Positions 23,876 through 34,317 of a stretch of 48,367 nucleotides of DNA are shown piece after piece. The position numbers and the translations under genes are program-made. The notes beneath the pieces are model-generated. The model was not told the origin of the DNA and searched no databases. It saw only the letters and a list, made by a program, of their open reading frames with translations. Source of the DNA: Bacillota bacterium (GTDB lineage: Bacteria > Bacillota > Sulfobacillia > Symbiobacteriales > ZC4RG38); the NCBI GenBank assembly GCA_021890795.1, contig JAKKUO010000013.1, forward strand, positions 1-48,367. Direction: 5' to 3'. The number at the start of each line of letters is the position of its first letter. Within the stretch, counting starts at the first letter, position 1.

Positions 23876-23889
23876 TGAAAACGCTTGCA
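23876..23889 (+). promoter_or_regulatory. cre-like catabolite repression site
   Basis: TGAAAACGCTTGCA matches the CcpA cre consensus TGWAANCGNTNWCA at 13 of 14 positions (G for W at position 12). It lies about 75 bp upstream of the GH52 gene, overlapping a possible -35 region, a place where CcpA binding would repress. LacI-family regulators other than CcpA could also use it. Confidence 0.6.
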
Positions 23890-23963
23890 GAACTAGTCAT
23901 ATGAATGACATCCGTCTTGACAGTTGAGGGCGGCTAACCCAAACTGATAGGAGAGAGACTTCG

Positions 23964-26111
<2,148 letters not shown>

Positions 26112-26133
26112 CCCGGGCACCAACCTGGCCCGG

Positions 26134-26164
26134 GGACTCCTGGGAGTTCATCAATTGGGAGTCC
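26134..26164 (+). repeat. 7-bp inverted repeat after the GH52 gene
   Basis: GGACTCC (26134-26140) and GGAGTCC (26158-26164) flank a 17-base AT-richer loop containing TTCATCAATT. No U-run follows, so it may be an mRNA stability element or an operator rather than a terminator. Confidence 0.4.
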
Positions 26165-26292
26165 ATCGACCAGGCAGAGAGACGGAACCCCGCTGCGCCA
26201 GGAGAGGAGAATGCCATGGACCCACCAGGCCCAAGACTGCGTTGCGCGAGGGACAGAACATTGGGGAACACGACACCACGGAGGTGTGGCCG

Positions 26293-27606
26293 ATGCTCCG
26301 ATGGAATCGGCGGCTAGCGTCCACCCTGGTGGTCGCCCTGATGGTCCTCGGCCTCTTGGCCGGCTGCGGCGGTGGCCAGACGGGCGACCAGACAGGCACC
26401 CCGGGCTCCTCGGGCTCGGATCAGGTCACCATCACCTGGTGGCACATCTGGCAGGGCGAGCCGGAGGCCAAGTGGCAGGCGATCGCGGATGCCTACATGA
26501 AGGAGCACCCGAATGTCAAGATCGAGATCAACGTCTTCGAGAACGAGGCCTTCAAGCAGAAGATCGCCACCGCGATGCAGTCTGGTGACCCGCCGGACCT
26601 GTTCCAGAGCTGGGGCGGCGGCAGCCTGCGGGAGTACGTCAAGGCCGGGCTGGTCAAGGACATCACCGACGAGCTGCAGAAGGACGGATGGCTGGACAGC
26701 CTCGTCAACGCGGACCTCATGAGCGTGGACGGCCGGTACTACGGCATCCCGGTCAACGTCGGCATGGTCGGCTTCTGGTACAACAAGGATCTGTTCGCCA
26801 AGGCCGGCATCCAGGAAGAGCCGAAGACCTGGGATGAGTTCCTCGAGGTCGTGAAGAAGCTCAAGGCCGCGGGGATCACCCCCATCGCCCTCGGCGCCGG
26901 TGAGAAGTGGTCTGCGGCCTTCTACTGGGAGTACCTGGCCCTGCGCCTTGGGGGCAAGGACGCCTTCATGAAGGCCTATACCCGGAATGGCGGTTCCTTT
27001 GCGGATCCTCCCTTCGTGGAGGCCGGCAAGAAGCTGAAGGAGCTCATCGACCTGCTGCCGTTCCAGGACGGGTTCCTGTCGGCCACCGTTCCGGATGAGT
27101 ACACCCTGATGGCCACCGAGAACGCGGCCATCCAGCTCATGGGGCACTGGGCGCCGTACAGCATCCGGGATAGCTCCGCCGACAAGCAGGGCCTGGGCGA
27201 CAAGCTCGGCTGGTTCCCGTTCCCGGCGGTACCGGGCGGCGCGGGTGATCCCAACGATGCCCTGGGCGGCGGCGACGGGATCGCGGTGGGCAAGAACGCG
27301 CCGCCGGAAGCCATCGACTTCCTGCGCTTCCTTTCCAAGAAGGAGAACTTGCGGGACCTGGTGGAGAGCGGGAACATCCTGCCGGCGACAAAGGGCGCAG
27401 AGGAGTACGTGCAGGACCCGTTGCTGAGGGAACTGGTCCAGACCAAGGCCAAGGCCCAGTACCTCCAGGTCTACTATGACCAGTTCCTGCCCCCGGCCGC
27501 TGGGCAGGCGGTCAACGACTACGTGCAGCAGCTCTTCGCCGGCCTGAAGACGCCGGAGGAAGTGGCCCAGGGGATCGAGGCCGCATACGCCGCTGAGGCA
27601 CGCTGA
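26293..27606 (+). CDS. Sugar ABC transporter substrate-binding lipoprotein
   Basis: 437 aa from ATG with GGAGGTG 6 bases upstream. The signal peptide ends in lipobox LLAGC (C25), followed by a Gly/Ser/Thr linker. The mature part is a cluster 1/MalE-type binding protein: ITWWHIWQGEPEAKWQAIAD, HPNVKIEINVFENEAFKQKI, YYGIPVNVGMVGFWYNKDLF, KTWDEFLEVVKKLKAAGITP, and a C-terminal TPEEVAQGIEAAYA. It captures sugars outside the membrane for the two permeases encoded next. The locus makes xylose or xylo-oligosaccharides the likely ligand. No ATPase gene is in the operon, so a shared MsmX-type ATPase elsewhere probably energises it. Confidence 0.93.
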   Translation: MLRWNRRLASTLVVALMVLGLLAGCGGGQTGDQTGTPGSSGSDQVTITWWHIWQGEPEAKWQAIADAYMKEHPNVKIEINVFENEAFKQKIATAMQSGDPPDLFQSWGGGSLREYVKAGLVKDITDELQKDGWLDSLVNADLMSVDGRYYGIPVNVGMVGFWYNKDLFAKAGIQEEPKTWDEFLEVVKKLKAAGITPIALGAGEKWSAAFYWEYLALRLGGKDAFMKAYTRNGGSFADPPFVEAGKKLKELIDLLPFQDGFLSATVPDEYTLMATENAAIQLMGHWAPYSIRDSSADKQGLGDKLGWFPFPAVPGGAGDPNDALGGGDGIAVGKNAPPEAIDFLRFLSKKENLRDLVESGNILPATKGAEEYVQDPLLRELVQTKAKAQYLQVYYDQFLPPAAGQAVNDYVQQLFAGLKTPEEVAQGIEAAYAAEAR

Positions 27607-27638
27607 GCCTGCCAGAGGGACCTGAGGGAAGTGGTCAG

Positions 27639-27683
27639 GGTACGGCAGCGGGCAACGGATAGGGCTGTTCCCGCTGCCGTACC
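27639..27683 (+). repeat. 14-bp hairpin between binding-protein and permease genes
   Basis: GGTACGGCAGCGGG (27639-27652) pairs perfectly with 27670-27683 across a 17-base loop that can add three further pairs. It lies about 33 bases after the binding-protein stop and has no proper U-run. In sugar importer operons such a stem usually protects the upstream message or partly ends transcription, giving more binding protein than permease. Confidence 0.75.
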
Positions 27684-27732
27684 TGTCTGAAAACCAAACT
27701 TCACAGGCTTCAGACTGAATGGGTGGTGCGCC

Positions 27733-28683
27733 ATGTCGCTGACAGGAACGGCTCGTTCCGGGCCGACCGCCCGAGCTTCGGGCCGCTCGTCCACCAGCCG
27801 GAACCGCAGCCTGACCATCGCACTCTTCTTGCTCCCGGCCCTGATCCTGTACCTGCTCTTCGTCCTCTGGCCCGTGGTGCAGGCCGCCAGGTACTCGGTC
27901 TACCGGTGGAACGGCCTGGGCCCCCTGGAGGACCCGGTGGGCATGGCCAACTACCTCCGGGCCCTGGCGGACCCGGTCTTCCGCAAGGCCCTCAGCAACA
28001 ACCTGCTCATCGCCGGGCTCTCCCTCCTCATCCAGTTGCCCTTCGCCCTGGCCCTGGCGCTGATGGTGGGCCGTTCCCTGCCGGGCAAGACCTTTTTCCG
28101 GACCGTCTTCTTTCTCCCGTATGTCCTGGCGGACGTCGCCACCGCGGTCATGTGGCGCTCGATCTACAACCCCCAGTTCGGCCTGATCAACTACCTGGCC
28201 AAGATGTTCGGCCTCAGGCCCCAGGCCTGGCTGAGTGACCCGGACAAGGCCATGTACGCCATCTTCGCGGTGATCACCTGGAAGTACTTCGGCTACCACC
28301 TGGTCCTGTACATGGCCGGCCTGCAGAACATCCCCAAGGAACTGGAAGAAGCCGCCCTCATCGACGGCTGCAGCACCTGGCAGCGGATCCGGTACGTCAC
28401 CCTGCCGCTTCTCGGCAGCACCATCCGCCTGAGCGTCTTCCTCTCGGTGCTGGGGTCCATCCAGTTCTTCGACCTCATCTGGATCATGACCGGCGGCGGC
28501 CCGTCCCACGCCACCGAGACGATGGTCACGTACCTCTACAAGTTCGGCTTCCAGCGTTACGCCCTCGGATACGGAAGCGCCGTTGCCGTGATCCTCTTTG
28601 TCCTCAGCCTGTTCTTCTCCCTGGCCTACCAGCGGTTTGTCATGGCCCGGGACCTGGAGGCCAGCGGGCTGGCCCGCAACTGA
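27733..28683 (+). CDS. Sugar ABC transporter permease, MalF/UgpA type
   Basis: 316 aa from ATG. After a Ser/Arg-rich cytoplasmic start of about 28 residues come six membrane helices. The EAA loop that docks the ATPase is ELEEAALIDGCSTWQRIRYVTLPLL (residues about 213-237), with the conserved EAA---G spacing. FVLWPVVQAARYSVYRWNG near the N-terminus is typical of the MalF-like partner of carbohydrate uptake (CUT1) transporters. The next gene encodes the second permease. Confidence 0.93.
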   Translation: MSLTGTARSGPTARASGRSSTSRNRSLTIALFLLPALILYLLFVLWPVVQAARYSVYRWNGLGPLEDPVGMANYLRALADPVFRKALSNNLLIAGLSLLIQLPFALALALMVGRSLPGKTFFRTVFFLPYVLADVATAVMWRSIYNPQFGLINYLAKMFGLRPQAWLSDPDKAMYAIFAVITWKYFGYHLVLYMAGLQNIPKELEEAALIDGCSTWQRIRYVTLPLLGSTIRLSVFLSVLGSIQFFDLIWIMTGGGPSHATETMVTYLYKFGFQRYALGYGSAVAVILFVLSLFFSLAYQRFVMARDLEASGLARN

Positions 28684-28704
28684 AGCGAAGGGAGGACGCC
28701 CGCC

Positions 28705-29556
28705 GTGCATGCCAGCAACGCTATCCGCAAACGCAGAGTGGACGTGGGCACGTGGCTGCGGGTCCTCATCTGTTCCCTCGTGGCCCTCGTCGTCCTGGTC
28801 CCCCTGGTCAGCACGGCCATCAACGGCCTCAAGACCCACGGCCAACTGATGGCAGACCCCTTCGGCCTGCCTTCCCCGGCCCACTGGTCGAACTACCAGT
28901 CGGTGCTGACCAACAGCCGGTTCTGGCAACAGCTTAAGAACTCGACCATCGTCACCCTGGCCACGGTGGGACTCACCCTGCTGGTGGGGAGCATGGCTGC
29001 CTTTGTCCTCGCCCGGTACGAGTTTGCCGGCCGGAAGTTCACCTTCAACCTCTTCATCCTGGGGATGCTCTTCCCCACCTCCGTCGCCATGCTGCCCCTC
29101 TACATCCTGATCCGGCAGGTGGGGCTCATCGACAGCCACTGGGGCGTCATCCTCCCCCAGGTGGCCTTCGGCCTGCCCGTCAGCATCCTCATCCTCCGGG
29201 ACTACTTCCGGGGCATCCCGGTGGAGCTGGAAGAGGCCGCGGTGATCGACGGCTGCAGCCCCTTCACCTTCTTCTGGCGGATCCTCCTCCCCCTCTCCCG
29301 CCCGGCCCTGGCCGCCGTCGCGGTGCTGAGTATGGTGGGTAGCTGGAACGCCTTCCTGCTGCCCCTGCTGGTCCTGAACGACCGGGACACCTGGACCCTG
29401 CCCCTGGGGGTCATGCAGTTCCAGGGCCAGTACACCAGCGACTGGGCGCTGGTCATGGCCTTTGTCACCGTGTCGATGCTGCCCGCGGTGATCTTCTTCC
29501 TGCTGGCCGAGCGGCACCTGATTGCCGGCCTGACCGCCGGCAGCGTGAAAGGCTAG
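28705..29556 (+). CDS. Sugar ABC transporter permease, MalG/UgpE type
   Basis: 283 aa from GTG with GGGAGG about 9 bases upstream. Six membrane helices are present. The EAA loop is ELEEAAVIDGCSPFTFFWRILLPL, and the upstream FPTSVAMLPLYILIRQVGLIDSHWG is a hallmark of the MalG-like subunit. The intergenic gap to the preceding permease is 21 bp. Together with that gene and the binding protein it forms a CUT1-type importer. Confidence 0.93.
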   Translation: MHASNAIRKRRVDVGTWLRVLICSLVALVVLVPLVSTAINGLKTHGQLMADPFGLPSPAHWSNYQSVLTNSRFWQQLKNSTIVTLATVGLTLLVGSMAAFVLARYEFAGRKFTFNLFILGMLFPTSVAMLPLYILIRQVGLIDSHWGVILPQVAFGLPVSILILRDYFRGIPVELEEAAVIDGCSPFTFFWRILLPLSRPALAAVAVLSMVGSWNAFLLPLLVLNDRDTWTLPLGVMQFQGQYTSDWALVMAFVTVSMLPAVIFFLLAERHLIAGLTAGSVKG

Positions 29557-29614
29557 CCGCCGGAGCGGTGCCCGACCCGCCGTACCCATCTACCGGCCGT
29601 GGAGGTGGCTAGGG

Positions 29615-31012
29615 TTGGAGTTCCTGCGGACCCAAGGCAAGTACATCGTCAACGAATCCGGCCAGAAGGTCTTTCTCCGGGGGGTCTGCTTTGGCGGCTG
29701 GCTCAACATGGAGAACTTCATCACCGGCTACCCCGGGGCAGAGAGCACCCTGCGCCAGGCCATCCGGTCGGAGCTCGGGGAGGAACGGTACCAGGCCTTC
29801 TTCCAAAGCTTTCTGGACGCCTTCATCACAGAAGACGATTTCCGGTTTCTCAAAGAGCTGGGGGCGACGGTCGTCCGGATCCCCTTCAACTATCGCCACT
29901 TTGAGGACGACCAGCGCCCTGGCGAGTACAAGGAAGAGGGGTTTGTCTACCTGGACCGGGCCGTGGGCTGGGCCAGGAAGTACGGCATCTACGTGATCCT
30001 GGACCTCCACGCCGCACCGGGCTGGCAGAACCAGGGCTGGCATTCGGACAATCCGTACGGGGTCGCGCTCCTGTGGGAGCACCGCCAGTTCCGGGAGCGG
30101 GGGCGCGACCTCTGGGTGCACATCGCCCGGCGCTACCGGGACGAGCCGGCGGTAGCAGGGTACAACCTTCTCAACGAGCCCAACGCCCCCTCGATGGCAG
30201 ACCTCAACAGCCTGTACCGGGACTGGGTCCAGGCCATCCGGGCGGTCGACAACCGGCACATCCTCTTTCTGGAAGGAAACGCCTACTCCCGGGTCTTTGA
30301 CGGCCTGGACGAGCCCTGGGACGACAACCTGGTCTACAGCTCTCACAACTACACCGTTCCGACCCACCGGGCCCGGACCTACCCCGGCCAGGTGGCGGGG
30401 ATCTACGCGGACCGGGCTTACATGGAGCGGGTCTTCCTCGAGACCAACCGCTGGATCCTGGAGCGGCAAGTGCCCTCCTGGGTCGGGGAGTTCGGCGCCC
30501 TCTTCGACGGCCCGGTCCATGAACCCAGGGGCGCCGACCTGGCCCGGCTGCGAGCCCTCCGGGACCAGCTCGCGATCTTCAACGAGTACGAGCAGCACTG
30601 GACCATTTGGACCTACAAGGACATCGGGGCCCAGGGGCTCCGGGTCAGCCGGGCCGATTCCGAGTACATGCGCCGGATCCGTCCGATCCTGGAGGCGAAA
30701 CGGCGCCTCGGCCTCGATGCCTGGACCTCCCGGGATGGCGGCCGGTTAATGGTCCAGATGCGGGCTATCCTGGAGATGATGATCGCGGAACTGGACGACT
30801 TCAGCCTGGATACCGAAGCCCTGGCCAAGGCCCTCGGGGAAAGGGCCGTCTACGGGCTGTTGGCCGGGGCTCTGGCCCCACTCTACGCGGCCCAGTTCCA
30901 GGACATGAGCGCCGCGGAGCTCGCAGAGATGCACCGGGAGGCGTTCCTCTTCAGCCATACCGAGGAGCGGTCCTACTTGGTTGAGGTACTGCGTGATGCG
31001 CTGAAGCCGTGA
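29615..31012 (+). CDS. GH5-like intracellular glycoside hydrolase
   Basis: 465 aa from TTG with GGAGGTG about 7 bases upstream. The clan GH-A barrel is recognisable: KVFLRGVCFGGWLNMENF, ELGATVVRIPFNYRHF, YVILDLHAAPGWQN, the acid/base E188 in YNLLNEPNAP, and the nucleophile E292 in SWVGEFGALF. WTIWTYKDIG marks the last barrel strand. About 110 further residues (355-465) form a charged helical extension of unknown role. No signal peptide is present. GH5 covers many beta-glycanase and glycosidase activities. Here an enzyme trimming branched or short xylo- or gluco-oligosaccharides is likely but unproven. It is the last gene of the plus-strand operon. Confidence 0.85.
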   Translation: MEFLRTQGKYIVNESGQKVFLRGVCFGGWLNMENFITGYPGAESTLRQAIRSELGEERYQAFFQSFLDAFITEDDFRFLKELGATVVRIPFNYRHFEDDQRPGEYKEEGFVYLDRAVGWARKYGIYVILDLHAAPGWQNQGWHSDNPYGVALLWEHRQFRERGRDLWVHIARRYRDEPAVAGYNLLNEPNAPSMADLNSLYRDWVQAIRAVDNRHILFLEGNAYSRVFDGLDEPWDDNLVYSSHNYTVPTHRARTYPGQVAGIYADRAYMERVFLETNRWILERQVPSWVGEFGALFDGPVHEPRGADLARLRALRDQLAIFNEYEQHWTIWTYKDIGAQGLRVSRADSEYMRRIRPILEAKRRLGLDAWTSRDGGRLMVQMRAILEMMIAELDDFSLDTEALAKALGERAVYGLLAGALAPLYAAQFQDMSAAELAEMHREAFLFSHTEERSYLVEVLRDALKP

Positions 31013-31040
31013 TGCCGGCGCCTCCCGGTCCCAGTACTTC

Positions 31041-31085
31041 CCATGAAGGCCGCTACCCCTTTTGCGGCCTTCATGGTATTTTGTT
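31041..31085 (+). terminator. Rho-independent terminator of the xylo-oligosaccharide operon
   Basis: CCATGAAGGCCGC (31041-31053) pairs perfectly with 31064-31076 over a 10-nt loop, 13 bp in all, and is followed by TATTTTGTT. It stands 28 bases after the GH5 stop. Its T-rich tail is also the left part of the operator-like sequence before xylR. Confidence 0.88.
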
Positions 31086-31097
31086 GAGCAGTAATAC
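31076..31097. promoter_or_regulatory. XylR-type operator before xylR
   Basis: GTATTTTGTTGAGCAGTAATAC has outer arms GTATT/AATAC and shares TTTGTTGANCAG with the operator at 23708. It lies about 195 bp before the xylR start and inside the tail of the preceding terminator, suggesting autoregulation. Confidence 0.5.
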
Positions 31098-31291
31098 AAA
31101 CGCGGCCCGCAGCACTCTCGACTTCCTGCGCTTCCGTGGACCCCAACCCCCCCGGGAACCACAGGGGCCGCCGGGGTGGAGAAGGCCCCGACGCCCTTGT
31201 CCTACCACGGCGACAGGAGTCATTCTCGTATGAAGGAACTCGCCGCGATGCTTCGTGGCCACAGGCGATACCGGGTCGGAGGAGAAGTACG

Positions 31292-32509
31292 TTGAACGTT
31301 CGCACAGGCGACCATATGTTTGTCAAGCAGCTCAACAAAACCATTGTCCTCAACACCCTGCGCCGCCACTCGCCCATCTCCCGGGCGGAGATCGCCAAGA
31401 TTACCGGGCTGAACAAGTCGACGGTCTCCGCGCTAGTGGACGAGTTGCTCAACGAGCACCTGGCCAGGGAGATCGGTCCGGGGGCATCCCAGGGCGGCCG
31501 CCGGCCCCAGCTGCTCGTCCTGAACACCCGGGCCGGGGTGGTGGTGGGCGCGGAGATTGGGGTCAACTACCTGACGGTCATCATCCAGGACCTGCTGGGT
31601 CAGCCCATCTGGCAACACCGGGCCGGCCTGCGGGATCCCCATAACCCGGAAACCACCCTGGGGCAGCTGGCGGACACCATCCGCCAGGGGCTTCAGCACG
31701 TTCCGGAGACGCCCCTGGGGCTGATGGGGATCGGCCTCGGGATCCCCGGGCTGGTGGACTACGAACACGGCCGGTTGCTCTTCGCCCCCAACCTCCGGTG
31801 GGAAGATGTCGACGTCCGGGCCTGGTTCCAGGAGCGATTTGAGGCCCCCGTGAAGGTGGACAACGAGGCCAACGCCGGCGCCCTCGCGGAGCACTGGTCC
31901 GGCGCCGGCGCCGGCCTGCAGAATGTGGTCTACTTCAGCCTGGGCATCGGCATCGGCGCCGGGATCATCATCCAGGGCGAACTCTACCGGGGTCACGGGG
32001 GGCTCGCCGGGGAACTGGGCCATACCACCATCGACATGAGCGGCCCCCTGTGCTCTTGCGGCAGCCGGGGGTGCCTGGAGGCCATGGCCTCGGAAGCGGC
32101 GCTGCGGCGGTATTTCACCGCGCACCCAGCGTACACCGCACCCATTCCCGAACCGGAACCGGGCCCCGACCACCCGGCTCCCTTTATCGAGGGGATCGTC
32201 CAGGCCGCCAAGGAGGGGAACGGGGCAGCCATCGCCGCCCTGCGGGACGTGGGCCGGTACCTGGGGATCGGCATCGCCAACGCGATCAACACCTTCAATC
32301 CCCAGCGGGTGATCATCGGCGGACCCCTGGCCCTCGGCGGCGACAACCTCTTGAACCCGGCGCGGCAGGTGGTCCGGGAGCGGGCCCTGGCCGCCCCCCG
32401 GGAGCAGGCGGAGATCACCCTCTCCGCCCACGGCCCCGATGCCTGCGCCATCGGCGCTGGCGTCCTGATCCTCGAAGACCTCTACCGCTTGCCCGCGGTG
32501 GTCCTCTGA
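31292..32509 (+). CDS. xylR: Xylose repressor XylR (ROK family)
   Basis: 405 aa from TTG at 31292 with GGAGGAG 7 bases upstream; an ATG 24 bases later is possible. The N-terminal winged helix (about residues 10-70) matches Bacillus XylR closely: HSPISRAEIAKITGLNKSTV and SQGGRRPQLLVLN. The ROK sugar-binding part follows with GIGLGIPGLVDYEHG, VDNEANAGALAEH, GHTTIDMSGPLCSCGSRGC (CxCGxxGC zinc motif) and IANAINTFNPQRVIIGG. XylR releases DNA when xylose binds. Two operator-like sites in the window, at 23708 and 31076, carry the known XylR half-site pattern. It is the last plus-strand gene of the xylose locus and is followed by a terminator hairpin. Confidence 0.93.
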   Translation: MNVRTGDHMFVKQLNKTIVLNTLRRHSPISRAEIAKITGLNKSTVSALVDELLNEHLAREIGPGASQGGRRPQLLVLNTRAGVVVGAEIGVNYLTVIIQDLLGQPIWQHRAGLRDPHNPETTLGQLADTIRQGLQHVPETPLGLMGIGLGIPGLVDYEHGRLLFAPNLRWEDVDVRAWFQERFEAPVKVDNEANAGALAEHWSGAGAGLQNVVYFSLGIGIGAGIIIQGELYRGHGGLAGELGHTTIDMSGPLCSCGSRGCLEAMASEAALRRYFTAHPAYTAPIPEPEPGPDHPAPFIEGIVQAAKEGNGAAIAALRDVGRYLGIGIANAINTFNPQRVIIGGPLALGGDNLLNPARQVVRERALAAPREQAEITLSAHGPDACAIGAGVLILEDLYRLPAVVL

Positions 32510-32516
32510 GTCGGAC

Positions 32517-32549
32517 GGCCGCCCCGGGGGATAGCCCCTCGGGGCGGCC
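32517..32549. terminator. GC-rich bidirectional hairpin after xylR
   Basis: GGCCGCCCCG (32517-32526) pairs with 32540-32549, with four more G-C pairs inside and a one-base bulge. It lies between convergent xylR and the aminotransferase gene. A short CTCTTCCTC follows on the plus strand; there is no strong U-run on either side. Confidence 0.6.
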
Positions 32550-32561
32550 GCCGGCTCTTCC

Positions 32562-33851
32562 TCAAGCCTGTTCTTCCTCAAACCGCTCCAGGCACCGCTC
32601 GAAGATCGCCAGCCCCCGGTCCAGGTCCTCCCGGCGGATGGTGAGGGGGATCATGAACCGGATGACGTTCTTGTACACCCCGGCGGAGTAGAAGAGGAGC
32701 TTTTCGGACAGGGCCAGCTCCACGATCCGGCTCACCGCCTCCGGGTAGGGGCTGCCGTCGGGGCGGACGAACTCCACCCCGATCATCAGCCCCAGCCCCC
32801 GGACCTCGCCGATGATCGGGTGGCGGCGCTGGATCGCTTCCAGCCGGCTCTTCAGGTAGGCGCCGGTCTCCGCCGCTTTCTCGACCACCCGGTCCCGATC
32901 CATCACCCGGAGGGTGGCCAGGGCCGCCGCGCAGGAGACCGGGTGGCCGCCGAAGGTGCTGCCGTGGGCCCCCGGCGGCCACTGGGCCATGATCTCCCGG
33001 CGGGCGATGATGGCGCTCAGCGGGAAACCGCCGGCCAGGGCCTTGCCCACGGTCATGATGTCCGGCACCACGCCGAAGTGTTCCGCGGCGAACATCTTGC
33101 CCGTCCGGCCAAAGCCCGTCTGCACCTCGTCGAAGATGAGCAGGATGCCGTGCCGGCGGGTCAGCTCCCGGAGCCCCTGGAGATACCCCTCCGGCGGAAC
33201 GATGTACCCCCCCTCCCCCAGGACCGGCTCGATGATCACCGCGGCCACGTCCGCGGGGGAGACCATGTGCGTGAAGAGGTGCTCGATCTCCGCCAGGTAC
33301 GGCCGGGCCCCGGTCTCCTTGTAGGGGGAGCGGAAGGGGTAGGGGTAGTTCACGTGGTAGACCCCGGCGAGGAGCGGGTCGTAGTGCTGCCGGTAGCGGG
33401 TCGAAGAAGCCGTGAGCGACGTCGCCCCCAGGGTCCGGCCGTGGAAGGCGCCCTTGAAGGCGATGATCGCCGGCCGCCGGGTGACGTATCGGGCGAGCTT
33501 CACCGCCCCCTCCACCGCCTCCGCCCCGGAGTTGGCAAAGAAAACGGTGTCCAGGTCCCCGGGGGCGATCCGGGCGAGTTCCGCCGCCAGTTCGATCGCG
33601 CTCTCGTAGTAACCGGTGGCCCCGCAGATGTGGATCAGCTTCTCCATCTGCTCCCGGGCCGCGGCCACCACCTCCGGGTGGTTGTGCCCCAGGTTGTTGA
33701 CGGCAATCCCGGAGACGAAGTCCAGGTACCGCTCGCCGTCCCTGGTGATGAGGTAACAGCCCTCCGCCCGCTCAAAGACCAGGCGGGTCGCCCGGTACAG
33801 GACAGGGGCCAGGTGCGCGTCAGCCTTCTCCAGCAGGCTCCGGCTGTCCAC
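32562..33851 (-). CDS. Class III pyridoxal-phosphate aminotransferase (GabT/ArgD-like)
   Basis: 429 aa from GTG at 33851 with GAAGGAGG 7 bases upstream. Fold-type I motifs are YLDFVSGIAVNNLGHNHPEV, FFANSGAEAVEGAVKLAR, AFKGAFHGRTLGA, the PLP-ring Asp D241 in FDEVQTGFGRTG, and the Schiff-base lysine K270 in TVGKALAGGFPLSAI. The long form with PYPFRSPYK and an EPVLGEGGY segment resembles 4-aminobutyrate aminotransferases more than acetylornithine aminotransferases. No amino-acid biosynthesis or GABA genes are adjacent, so the substrate stays open. It is transcribed alone, divergent from tenA. Confidence 0.9.
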   Translation of the reverse strand: MDSRSLLEKADAHLAPVLYRATRLVFERAEGCYLITRDGERYLDFVSGIAVNNLGHNHPEVVAAAREQMEKLIHICGATGYYESAIELAAELARIAPGDLDTVFFANSGAEAVEGAVKLARYVTRRPAIIAFKGAFHGRTLGATSLTASSTRYRQHYDPLLAGVYHVNYPYPFRSPYKETGARPYLAEIEHLFTHMVSPADVAAVIIEPVLGEGGYIVPPEGYLQGLRELTRRHGILLIFDEVQTGFGRTGKMFAAEHFGVVPDIMTVGKALAGGFPLSAIIARREIMAQWPPGAHGSTFGGHPVSCAAALATLRVMDRDRVVEKAAETGAYLKSRLEAIQRRHPIIGEVRGLGLMIGVEFVRPDGSPYPEAVSRIVELALSEKLLFYSAGVYKNVIRFMIPLTIRREDLDRGLAIFERCLERFEEEQA

Positions 33852-34104
33852 GGCAGGGCCTCCTTCGCAAGAGATTCGGCGAAGGAGAAGCAGAAGCAAG
33901 TACTGTGCCAAGAAAGGAACGGACCGGCCCGGGTTCAGCTCCCCTGCGGTGGCTGCACCGGGGACCCGACCCGCTGCTGCAGCGGCACCGCCGGTTCCTG
34001 CCTACTGCGGTGGCGGCCCGCCAGCCCCAGCCCACTGCGGCGGCACCGCCGGCCCCTGCCCCCGAACGGGTGCCCACCTCTCGGCACCGCCCGTCCCCGG
34101 GCTC

Positions 34105-34120
34105 TGCCGGATTTTCGGCG
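34105..34120. promoter_or_regulatory. Palindromic element, copy 1
   Basis: TGCCGGATTTTCGGCG matches the perfect palindrome at 34222-34239 in 14 of 16 positions. AT-rich centres and GC arms are what dimeric regulators usually bind. Confidence 0.4.
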
Positions 34121-34221
34121 CCCACCGGAGGAACGGGGCTGTCCCGGCGGCCGCCCGGCACAGGCTGCCCAAGCGGTGGCCGCACCGCAGCGCCGCACCG
34201 CCTGCCAGACGCCCAGCGCCA

Positions 34222-34239
34222 GTGCCGAATTTTCGGCAC
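34222..34239. promoter_or_regulatory. Palindromic element, copy 2 (perfect dyad)
   Basis: GTGCCGAATTTTCGGCAC is a perfect 18-bp dyad (8-bp arms, TT centre), about 127 bp before tenA. It may be an operator for the divergent pair. Confidence 0.45.
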
Positions 34240-34250
34240 CTCCCCGACAC

Positions 34251-34286
34251 ACGAAAACCGGCCTGCATACGAAAACCGGCCTGGCG
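34251..34286. repeat. Tandem 18-bp direct repeat upstream of tenA
   Basis: ACGAAAACCGGCCTG occurs at 34251-34265 and again at 34269-34283, giving two adjacent 18-bp units that differ only at their 3' ends. Confidence 0.85.
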
Positions 34287-34317
34287 GCGGGTCACCGGGG
34301 AACCGTCGCCAGACCGG
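34276..34317 (+). other. Bulged hairpin in the tenA leader
   Basis: CCGG, CTGGCG and CGG (34276-34290) pair with CCG, CGCCAG and CCGG (34303-34317), each step separated by one unpaired base. It ends 48 bases before tenA and could be a regulatory leader structure. The conserved TPP riboswitch sequences are absent. Confidence 0.45.

Larger units (their letters stand above)
23618..23963. other. Divergent control region of the xylose locus
   Basis: These 346 bases separate the xylulokinase/isomerase operon from the GH52 operon. They hold the XylR-like operator (23708-23726), a GGTCC/GGACC inverted repeat near 23802-23818, and the cre-like site (23876-23889). TTGTGA at about 23874 with CATAT near 23900, and TTGACA at about 23921, are possible promoter elements for the rightward operon. 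The region is visibly more AT-rich than its surroundings. No gene is supported in it. Confidence 0.6.
31013..31291. other. Intergenic region between the GH5 gene and xylR
   Basis: The 279 bases hold the operon terminator (31041-31076), the overlapping operator-like sequence (31076-31097) and then about 190 bases leading to the xylR ribosome site GGAGGAG at about 31279-31285. No coding frame is supported there. Confidence 0.6.

Noticed and set aside
26314-29589. A 1,091-codon open frame on the minus strand
   Set aside because: It runs antisense to the binding protein and both permeases, which have clear families and ribosome sites. It arises from high GC content.
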